From Chitinophaga pinensis (GTDB taxonomy: Bacteria; Bacteroidota; Bacteroidia; CAMBQF01), in the NCBI GenBank assembly GCA_945869825.1, contig CAMBQF010000015.1, forward strand, positions 1 through 35,667: a DNA stretch of 35,667 nt. Direction: 5' to 3'. Within the stretch, counting starts at the first letter, position 1, and the number at the start of each line of letters is the position of its first letter. Shown here piece by piece: positions 25,732 to 34,200 of this stretch. Both the position numbers and the translations under genes were made by a program. The notes below the pieces were generated by a model that was given only the letters and a program-made list of their open reading frames with translations, made no database searches and had not been told where the DNA came from.

Positions 25732-28131
25732 ATGTCTAAAGAAGAGTTTTATAAAAAATTGCTTGATAATATTCCGGCAGATATTGCAGTTCTTGATAAG
25801 CACTCGAAGTATGTATTCGTTAATAAAAATGCAATTAAAGACGATACCCGCCGCGCCTGGATTATAGGAAAGACAGATTTAGAGTATTGCGAGCACAGGG
25901 GTATAGACCCTTCTGTAGCTGCTGCGCGTACTAAATTGCATAAAGGGGCAATAGACTCTAAAACAGCTAATAAGCTGGAAGAGGAAATGGTGGTTGATGG
26001 CAAAAAGTCGTACAACTACCGTATTATGCAACCGGTTTTTGATGATAATGGTGACTTAGAGTTTTTACTTGGCTATGGCATAAGCATTAATGAAATAAGA
26101 GAAAAATACGAAGTAATAAACAAAAACCTGCGCCTTCTAAACTCATTAAACGAGCTGTTAAAGCGGCAGGTTGGTAACGATAGCCCTGAACTCATTTTTA
26201 AAAAAATATTGGATGATGTAATTAACCTTACCGATAGTAAGTTTGGTTTTATTTCAGATGTACTAATTGATGAGGTTGGTAACCCCTACATTAAAACCAA
26301 GGCAGTATCAAATATATCGTGGAATGCCGAAACCCAAAAGCTATATGAAGATGGGCAACGCAACGGCATGGAGTTTAGAAACCTCAAAACCATATTTGGG
26401 CAGGTTTTGGTTACCAAAAAGCCTTACATATCAAACAATCCGCAGACTGATTCTAATGCCAGCGGAACACCTACAGGGCATCCGCCGTTGATTAGCTTTT
26501 TGGGTGTACCTTTTATGCAGGGCGAAGAAATGATAGGTATGGTAGGTTTGGCTAATAAAACAGATGGCTATTCTGAAACAGATATAGAAAACCTGACCCC
26601 ACTGGCTCAAACCCTGTCTATTGTTTTAAAAAGCCTTAAAATAGATTTTGAAAATAAATCTATGTTGGGCCTTATCAAATCAAAAGAGCAGGAGGTTCTT
26701 GAATTGATTCGGAATTTAAAAGATATTGTTTTAAAGTTAGATGAGAACTTCAACATCCTTGATATATCTAGTGAATTTGAATCTTTTTCAGGCAAAACAG
26801 TAAATCATATTTTAGGCACTGACTTTACCAAGCTAATTAAATTGGAAGCCGACAGGGCCGATTTTTTAAGCAGGGTAGATGAACTTAATACAAACTACGG
26901 TGGCAATTTTAGCGCTAAGTACAAGTTATCTGTAAATAATATCGACAGGTATTTTGAACTTAAGTTCTCTTTGGTTTCTATAAACGGTTTCAGGTACCTG
27001 CTGGGCAGGCTCAGCGATATTTCTAAAGAAATAGAATCGTTAAATAAAATTAACGAGCTGGCTGTGGTTACTGAAAAAACACAAAGTACCGTAATAATTG
27101 CCAGTACCAATGGTGTTGTAAAATGGGTTAACCAGGCCTTTACTAATTTACTTGGCTACACATTAGATGAAGTTGTAGGTAAAACCCCTTTTGAATTTTT
27201 ACAAAAGGTAAACGAAACAGAAGATATGTCTAGAGCGGCACGTGTGGCTATGATAGCCAAACAGCCATTTTCTGGAGAGATTATAAACTACACAAAGGAT
27301 GGAAGGAAAATTTGGGTATATGTAAACTTTGTTTTTTTTAAAGATAACGATGGGGTTGAAAGTATATTAAGCGTTGCCTCAGACATTACAAAACTTAAGG
27401 TTGCCGAGGCTGAAATATTAAAATCGTTGGCAAACGAAATAAACTCTAATAAGCTTAAAAGCCGGTTTGTTAGTTTAGTATCGCATGAGTTTAGAACCCC
27501 TTTGGCAACAATACAATCATCTATAGATTTGTTTAAACTTAAGGTTGAAAAGCTTGATACAAAACTTAAAACAGATTTTGATGAAACGTATAGCACAGTG
27601 CTGGGCGAAATTTCAAAGCTTACAGAGTTGATGAATACCTTTCTTTTAAAAGAAAAGCTAAATCAAACAACTATAGAACCTAACAGGGTTTTAACTAATT
27701 TGAATGATTTTTATACAGATATTGTAAAAGATATATGTGTTTCTAATAATAATAAAGAAGTAAAATTAAATATCCCGACAGAGCATAAGTTTGGAATGGT
27801 AGACGTTTCGATGATGATGATAGTGTTGCAAAATATCATTTCAAATGCTTTTAAATATTCGTCAAAGTCTGATATGGCTCCGGAAATTAGCGTTATTTAT
27901 GGAGAAAAAACTTACGACATTGTAGTAAAAGACTTTGGTATTGGAATACCTGAAACAGATTTGCCTAATATTTTCAACGCTTTTTACAGGGCAAAAAATG
28001 TTGAAAACATACAAGGTACAGGTGTTGGATTAAACATTGTTAAAGAATACATTAGCGTTTTAAACGGCACAATTATTATACAAAACAACCAAACGGAAGG
28101 CACAAATGTTACAATCACACTCCCATATTGA
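25732..28131 (+). CDS. Sensor histidine kinase, PAS-GAF-PAS-PAS-HisKA-HATPase
   Basis: 799 aa, no membrane helix, so probably a cytosolic sensor. PAS 1 (about 5-120, with VNKNAIKDD, WIIGKTDLEYC); GAF (about 135-300, with GHPPLISFLGVPF); PAS 2 (about 325-435); PAS 3 (about 445-555, LGYTLDEVVGKTPFEF); HisKA with H585 in SHEFRTPLATI; HATPase with N box NIISNAFKY (701-709), G1 DFGIGIP (734-740) and G2 GTGVGLNIV (762-770). All kinase motifs are intact. Its last 26 nt overlap the LuxR-type regulator gene, the likely cognate partner. The ligand is unknown. PAS 1 matches the second PAS of the kinase-like protein two genes downstream. Confidence 0.92.
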   Translation: MSKEEFYKKLLDNIPADIAVLDKHSKYVFVNKNAIKDDTRRAWIIGKTDLEYCEHRGIDPSVAAARTKLHKGAIDSKTANKLEEEMVVDGKKSYNYRIMQPVFDDNGDLEFLLGYGISINEIREKYEVINKNLRLLNSLNELLKRQVGNDSPELIFKKILDDVINLTDSKFGFISDVLIDEVGNPYIKTKAVSNISWNAETQKLYEDGQRNGMEFRNLKTIFGQVLVTKKPYISNNPQTDSNASGTPTGHPPLISFLGVPFMQGEEMIGMVGLANKTDGYSETDIENLTPLAQTLSIVLKSLKIDFENKSMLGLIKSKEQEVLELIRNLKDIVLKLDENFNILDISSEFESFSGKTVNHILGTDFTKLIKLEADRADFLSRVDELNTNYGGNFSAKYKLSVNNIDRYFELKFSLVSINGFRYLLGRLSDISKEIESLNKINELAVVTEKTQSTVIIASTNGVVKWVNQAFTNLLGYTLDEVVGKTPFEFLQKVNETEDMSRAARVAMIAKQPFSGEIINYTKDGRKIWVYVNFVFFKDNDGVESILSVASDITKLKVAEAEILKSLANEINSNKLKSRFVSLVSHEFRTPLATIQSSIDLFKLKVEKLDTKLKTDFDETYSTVLGEISKLTELMNTFLLKEKLNQTTIEPNRVLTNLNDFYTDIVKDICVSNNNKEVKLNIPTEHKFGMVDVSMMMIVLQNIISNAFKYSSKSDMAPEISVIYGEKTYDIVVKDFGIGIPETDLPNIFNAFYRAKNVENIQGTGVGLNIVKEYISVLNGTIIIQNNQTEGTNVTITLPY

Positions 28132-28816
28132 TATTACCCTTGGTGATATTAAATTAGTTGTTATTGAAGACGAGGAGAAATTGCTGAGTAATATTGTTGA
28201 ATACCTGAATTTGGCAGGATACAACGTAGTAGGCTTCAGCGATCCGCTAGAAGGGTTAGAGTATTTAGAAAAGCAGCGGGTTGATGTAATTATTTCTGAT
28301 GTTAAAATGCCATCAATTTCGGGTTTCGAACTTATTTCAGATATAAGGCGGGGCAAAATTAATAAAGATGCTGTTTTTATATTTTTAACAGCAAAAGTAG
28401 AACGCGACGACCTTAGGACCGGAATGAACCTACAGGCAGATGATTATATTACCAAGCCTTTTGTAATGCAAGACCTTGTAAATGCTATAAACACAAGGCT
28501 TAAATTAAAATCTGACCGTGCCGAAAATGCCAATACCAAACCTACGCTGGTAAAACAGTATATGTTTGATATGCTGGATAAACTTACCAAGACTGAAGTT
28601 AAAGTTGTTTACCTTGTATCTATGGGTAAAAGTAACGACCAAATAGCTGAAAGGCTTTCTGTTAGCCCCAAAACCGTAGATAACCACAGAACTAATATTT
28701 CGGCAAAATTATCCATTTCTGGCCGCAATAAACTATTGCAGGTTTGTATTGAAAACAAGTTGCATATCAAAGAGTATATCCAGGAGAAAATGAGGGATAT
28801 GCCTCATTTTTTCTAA
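28106..28816 (+). CDS. LuxR-family (NarL-type) response regulator
   Basis: 236 aa. Receiver domain at about 15-130: acidic pocket IEDEE (20-24), phospho-acceptor D65 (IISDVKMP), switch T95 and K117 (ITKPF). A LuxR HTH lies at about 157-220: LTKTEVKVVYLVSMGKSNDQIAERLSVSPKTVDNHRTNI, in parts, with the usual recognition helix. Expected to bind DNA as a dimer when phosphorylated. The start lies inside the kinase gene (26-nt overlap) and no other in-frame start exists before the receiver core, so the overlap is real and suggests coupled translation. Confidence 0.93.
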   Translation: MLQSHSHIDITLGDIKLVVIEDEEKLLSNIVEYLNLAGYNVVGFSDPLEGLEYLEKQRVDVIISDVKMPSISGFELISDIRRGKINKDAVFIFLTAKVERDDLRTGMNLQADDYITKPFVMQDLVNAINTRLKLKSDRAENANTKPTLVKQYMFDMLDKLTKTEVKVVYLVSMGKSNDQIAERLSVSPKTVDNHRTNISAKLSISGRNKLLQVCIENKLHIKEYIQEKMRDMPHFF

Positions 28817-28862
28817 GTTTTTAATTGTTTTATTTACCACAACTGAGTTTTAGAAAGTTGAG

Positions 28863-30344
28863 ATGGCAAATAGTAGCAAAAGTGGTACTTGTTTAAACCC
28901 AGATTGTCAAAACGGGTTTACCTGTGCTACCTGTTATGCTTCGTACAACTTTCCGATACACAACCCTAACCCGGTTTTTTTATTTAATGAGTCATTTGAG
29001 CTGATTTATGCTAATGGCATTGCGCAAGCTAAAATAATTGATTGTTGCAATGCCTTTCAGCTTAGAGCGTTTAACTCAAAACTAAGGCAAAGTTTTGATA
29101 GTTTAATAAATAGCGACAAAGACTCTTCTCACTTTTATTTTTCTACAACTACTAATTCATTTAGGTTTGATATTGTTTATGATGCGCATGAGCAACGCAT
29201 ATACCTTTATGGAGTTGATATAACCAGAGAAAAATCATTATCTGATGAGATTAGTAATCAGACAGATTTTTTAAACAGGGTTTTAGATAATGTGCCCGTT
29301 GATATTGTTTTATTTAATACTAAACACCAATATCAGTATGTAAATAAAATTGCCGTTAAAGATGATGAAACCCGCAACTGGCTTATAGGTAAAACCGACT
29401 TTGACTATTGTGATTATAAAGGAAAGGATAAAGAAGTAGCAGAGCATAGAAGAAACGCGTTTAACAAGGCCCTGGCTAATAAAAAAGATATTGATTACGT
29501 AGACAAGATAAAGGTTGATAAGGGTACTAAATACGTGCTGCGCAGGTTTCATCCGGTAGTACATAATGGTAAAGTTACAGAGGTAGTTGGCTATGGTGTA
29601 GACATAACGGAGCAGTTACTGGCACAAAAAAGGTTAGCTAAAACTTACGAGTTGCTGTTTAACAACCAGGTATTTTTAAAACAGATACTTAGCTACTATG
29701 TGCATAATGTTAAGCATCCCATGTCTAATATTGAAGGGCTTATTGAAAACTTTAATACAGAAGACCTGGCAGATCCGGAAAATAAATTTGTTATAGAAGG
29801 ATTAATAAAATCGTACGGAGAGTTAAACCAAAGCTTTAAGGGCCTTACAGGTAGGTTAGACCATTCGTTCACTTCCTTTCAAAATGAAAAACAGCTAATA
29901 GATATTAAATCAACTATTATTAAGCATGTTGATAGTGCAATGCAAAAATACCCGCTAAAATACAGGCTGCGTTTTCCATCAGCCAGTATGGCAGGTTTAT
30001 ATTTCTACAGCTTTATGTTTAACCGTATAGTTAAACAGTTTTTTCAATTTCTTGCCCATACCGTAGATAAGTCTTATCTAAACATAACAGTAGATAATAA
30101 TTGCACCGCCAGCTTTAATACAATTACATTTCATATTTCTAAATTTCATTTAAGCAAGGCGCGTGTACTGGCAATTAAAGAAGCTGTAAAGTCAATAGAC
30201 TCAATAGATTTTGATGTTAATAAAAACAATATTGCTGATATAGCCTGTATTTTGGCCTGTAGTGGAGGGTACCTAAGCTTTGATTATACGGCAGAGAAAC
30301 TGCGCTTTGATTTGAATTTCCCTAAACTAAATATTAATGTTTAA
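28863..30344 (+). CDS. Atypical histidine-kinase-like protein: Cys4 N-terminus, two PAS domains, HisKA, no recognisable ATP-binding motifs
   Basis: 493 aa, no signal peptide or membrane helix. Four cysteines C10-x4-C15-x5-C21-x2-C24 at the N-terminus could bind zinc or an Fe-S cluster. Next: PAS-like domain (about 36-125), PAS (about 134-250; IAVKDDETRNWLIGKTDFDYC) and a HisKA-like helix pair with H281 in YYVHNVKHPMSNIEGL, in the HN-type H box seen in other Bacteroidota kinases. The region where a HATPase should lie (about 340-490) has a similar length, but I find no N-box Asn pair, no DxGxG and no GxGxG. It may be a pseudokinase, a phosphotransfer/scaffold protein or a divergent kinase. It follows the LuxR regulator by 46 nt and abuts a lone receiver. 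Confidence 0.8.
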   Translation: MANSSKSGTCLNPDCQNGFTCATCYASYNFPIHNPNPVFLFNESFELIYANGIAQAKIIDCCNAFQLRAFNSKLRQSFDSLINSDKDSSHFYFSTTTNSFRFDIVYDAHEQRIYLYGVDITREKSLSDEISNQTDFLNRVLDNVPVDIVLFNTKHQYQYVNKIAVKDDETRNWLIGKTDFDYCDYKGKDKEVAEHRRNAFNKALANKKDIDYVDKIKVDKGTKYVLRRFHPVVHNGKVTEVVGYGVDITEQLLAQKRLAKTYELLFNNQVFLKQILSYYVHNVKHPMSNIEGLIENFNTEDLADPENKFVIEGLIKSYGELNQSFKGLTGRLDHSFTSFQNEKQLIDIKSTIIKHVDSAMQKYPLKYRLRFPSASMAGLYFYSFMFNRIVKQFFQFLAHTVDKSYLNITVDNNCTASFNTITFHISKFHLSKARVLAIKEAVKSIDSIDFDVNKNNIADIACILACSGGYLSFDYTAEKLRFDLNFPKLNINV

Positions 30345-30789
30345 AAACTATTTATTAGTTATGACAGAATTTTCGGCATTGCAAAACGTAATGTTAATTG
30401 ATGATGACGATATTTCACTTTATCTAACAAGCAGAAGGCTGGAAAAAGAGGGGTTTGCTCAAAATATCATTAAGCACGAATCGGTTGATGCAGCTATTGC
30501 AGACCTGCAAAACAATCGAAACGATATAAATAAATTACCCGATTTAATTTTCTTAGATATTAATATGCCTCGAAAAGATGGTTGGGATTTTTTAGAAGAA
30601 TTGAAAAACCTTGAACTGGCATACAGAGCTCCTGTTATAATGCTAACTTCATCAGACTCTATGATGGATAAGATTAAATCATCCCGATATCCAAATTATG
30701 TATTTGGTTTTTTTAACAAGCCTTTAAAGGTTGAAGATATAATGGCCTTAATACACTTTTTAAAAAGTAAGTCTATAAGTAAACTATAG
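30337..30789 (+). CDS. Single-domain response regulator (receiver only)
   Basis: 150 aa if started at the ATG at 30337, which overlaps the previous gene by 8 nt; an ATG at 30361 (142 aa) gives the whole receiver domain too, so the start is open. Acidic pocket LIDDDD (20-25), phospho-acceptor D74 (FLDINMP), T104 and K128 (FFNKP) are all present. No output domain. Lone receivers of this kind act as phosphorelay shuttles or by protein-protein contact. Its nearest partner is the kinase-like protein just upstream. Last gene of the cluster, ended by a clear terminator. Confidence 0.9.
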   Translation: MFKNYLLVMTEFSALQNVMLIDDDDISLYLTSRRLEKEGFAQNIIKHESVDAAIADLQNNRNDINKLPDLIFLDINMPRKDGWDFLEELKNLELAYRAPVIMLTSSDSMMDKIKSSRYPNYVFGFFNKPLKVEDIMALIHFLKSKSISKL

Positions 30790-30819
30790 CAACTATAATA
30801 GTTTTACAGCTATCCTTTC

Positions 30820-30850
30820 AGCCCTTAAGTTATTACTTAAGGGCTTTTTG
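30820..30850 (+). terminator. Rho-independent terminator of the signalling cluster
   Basis: Perfect 11-bp stem AGCCCTTAAGT / ACTTAAGGGCT with a TATT loop, then TTTTG-TTTG. It separates the cluster from the giant surface-protein gene. Confidence 0.9.
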
Positions 30851-31214
30851 TTTGTTACAGGTCAATTTTTTTTCTCGGGAGTAACATAAAAATAACATAG
30901 CCTTCAGCTCAACAAAATCAACTGATTACACATTTTTGCATGCTCATTTATAGGGTGTGTACCTAAAATGTGGTGTAAGTTTACTTTGAAATTTCGTTAA
31001 AATTACATATGTTTGTGCAATATTTATTAACAAGTGTTTTTTAATTAGTGCTTAAGTGCTTGATTTTACTGAGTGGTACCGGTAAATTAAAAAATCTTAG
31101 CAGTATAATTACTGATGTAAGGTTTTTTTCTATTTGTCCTAATCTTTCAGTCGCCTCTCTGCGTATTAAGCCCTACTTAATTACAACACAACCAACATTT
31201 GTAAACAACCATTT
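30851..31214 (+). promoter_or_regulatory. Promoter and long leader of the SprB-like gene
   Basis: This is the only gap of more than 300 nt without a gene. It holds a textbook phylum promoter: TTTG (30985-30988), 19 nt, TATGTTTG (31008-31015). Transcription would start near 31020, leaving about 195 nt of untranslated leader. The leader contains a short direct repeat AGTGCTTA-AGTGCTTG near 31039-31054 and T-rich stretches. I see no known riboswitch and no credible small ORF. Confidence 0.7.
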
Positions 31215-34200
31215 ATGAATAATACCTATACCTCGCGATTAATTGACATAGTAGGTTTGGTTAAAAAAGTAAAGGCAAAGTCTTTTATGGCTTTCTTTTT
31301 GCTTTTTATTGCGTTTAGCACAACGGTGCTAGCACAGCAAAACCGAACGGGAATTGTCAATAACGGCTCACCTTCAGCATTTACTGGTAATGATGGTCGT
31401 AATTTGACCAAAGTTGATCTTAACACAGATCAGGGAGCTGACATTGAGTCTATGCTGCATAAGTTTGATAAGCAGCTTTACTTTACCCAAAACAAAGGTC
31501 AATGGAGCGGCGATATTCTATACCGTGTTGATTTTCCATACGGGCAGGCAGTAGCTACCAGCAAGGGTATGATGATGGGCTCGTTCGACCCAGAATCGGT
31601 TAGTTCTCGAGCTACGTGGATGGAAGATCAGGAGCGTGCCAAGCACGATGCGAAGCCGTTTAACAAGCCTATGCCTAACCTTAAAGGCCATGGTTGGTTG
31701 ATGGAGTTTACCGGTTCATCGGCAGCAATGACGGTAACTAACAAAGACGCCCACAAAGACTACTTTAATTATTTTAAAGGCCAAAACCCAGTAAACCATG
31801 CAACAAATGTGCAAAGCTTTGGCGAGGTATGGTATAATAACGTATACAACAATATTGATGTACGCTATTACCCATCGGCCGACGGCCAGTTAGAATACGA
31901 TATTATTGTTAAGCCCGGTGCCAACCCGGCAAACATAGCCATTAAGTTTAATGGTATTGATAAATTAGAACTGTCTCGCGAGGGGCATTTGGTGCTTAAT
32001 ACCACCGTAGGTACAATGGACCTGCCAGAGCCTTACGCTTACCAAATAGTAAATGGTAAAGAGGTTAAAATAGAAGCTGCTTATGCACTAAACGCTAAAG
32101 GCGAACTTACTTTTACCTTAGGCAAATACGATACATCTAAACCACTTGTTATTGACCCTATAGCTTTGCGTTGGGCTACATGGATGAATAATAACTCAGG
32201 CGGCGACTCTCACGGACACGGAATTTGGGTTGATAACAGCGGTAATATATATGTGGTTGCCCGTTTACAAGATGGCGGCCTTATTACAGTTGGTGCTTTT
32301 GACAACTCGGCCAACGGTAGCGTTGACGTTGCTATTGGTAAATATACTGAGCCAACTACTATTGGCGGTGCTGGTACCCGTGTATGGCAAACCTATGTTG
32401 GCGGTGGAAACTCTGACAACCCCTACGTTTGCGAAATGGGCCCAGATGGCAACTTATATGTAGCTGGTAATACTACTTCTGGCTTTCCGCTTATAGGTGG
32501 TTCAGCTTTTGGTTCATCAGGCGGGCTTGACTTTACCGGACAAACCAGCGACAACTCTTTTATAATGAAAATTAACGCTGCCGGTAACTCAATTAAGGCA
32601 GCTGTAATTGGTGGCAATGGTAGCGAAGATACTTATGACCTACGTTTTACCCCCAACGGTAGTATTGTTATTTGTGGTGCCACAACCAGTACAAACTTAT
32701 CATCATTAGGTTTTAGCAATGCATCAAACACCAACAACGGTGGCGATGATTTTTGGATGTACCAAATAAACGCCAACCTTAGCACCGTTGCTTGGATGCG
32801 TAACTGGGGCGGTAATGATGCTGACCGTATTAACATTATTAACATTAACACCAACGGTGATATTTATGCCGGTGGTTATACCGAAAGCTCTGGCTTATCA
32901 CTTGTATCTCCACGCCAAGGTACTTATGCAGGCGATAGCGATGATGGTGTAGGTTATTTAGCTAAAACAAACTCTACCGGTGTCATTCAGTGGAGCTCAT
33001 ACTTTAACTCTTCTGGTACAAATGCAACCACCAGAATTTTATGTATGGAGTTAAACAAATCCAAAAATGCTATTTATTTTGGCGGTACTACTGAAGGCCT
33101 TGCTACAAGCAACATTTCATCATCAGGCAGGTACGACAACTCTTACAATGGTGGCACGCGCGACTTTTATGTTGCCAAAATGGCACTCGACCAAACATTT
33201 GCCTACTCAACCTACATTGGTAGTGGTGGAGATGAAAATAATATGATGGGCTTAAACGTAGATGAAAATGATGACGTGTATGTCTTTGGCTACACTTATG
33301 GAAGCGATTTTCCTACGGCCAGCAACCCATTTCAATCAAGCTTAAATGGTGAGGGCGAAAAGGTATTTTTTAAATTAGAAACGGATTTGTCAACGTTGCT
33401 ATACAGCACGTATTATGGTGGAACAAATGATGAAAGCGACCCCGTTGGCCAGCGTGGTATTAAATTTAGCAATTGCCGTATTTATACCATTGTTACGTCT
33501 GAGTCGAACAACTTGCCTTTAACACAGGGGGCGCTTACAACTTCAAAAACGAGCCCTACAGACCGGCACGAACCCGGTGTTGTTGTTTGGGCCAACCCTC
33601 CAGATTTGAATAATAACACTATTGGGCCAAATCAAAATATATGCTCGGGTGGCACCCCTGCTTTGTTAGATGGTCAAACACCTACCTATGTTTTACCTAC
33701 AATTACTCGCAATGGTACAACGTCGGCACACCCTGTTCTTACATCAGGTATATCATACCAATGGCAGCGTTCTACCGATAATAACACTTGGACAAACATA
33801 TCAGGTGCAACAGGCGAAGATTTAACATCGGCCCAAATGGGTGCGTTAACGCAAACAACATACTTCCGCCGTGTATTTAATGGCGACGCTTGCGTTGTTT
33901 CGCCACAAAGCAATGTAAAGGTTGGTGTATTTAAAGTTAGCGCAGCTGTTGTTAATAATATTTGTTTTGGTGGAACAGCCGGAACAATTACGTTAACACC
34001 AACAGATGGTACAGCCGGTTACCAATACCAATTAGGTAGCGGTGCTTTCCAAACAAGCAACGTTTTTAATGGCCTAGCTGCCGGCACTTATACTGTAAAT
34101 GCTAAAGATGCTAATAATTGTACTACATCTGTTACAGTTACAATAACACAACCAACACAAGTAAGCTTTTCAGCTTCATCATCGGCTGCTACTTGCGGTG

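Noticed and set aside
31226-31426. Short minus-strand frame at the start of the giant gene
   Set aside because: Shadow of the plus-strand signal peptide and N-terminal domain; no independent support.
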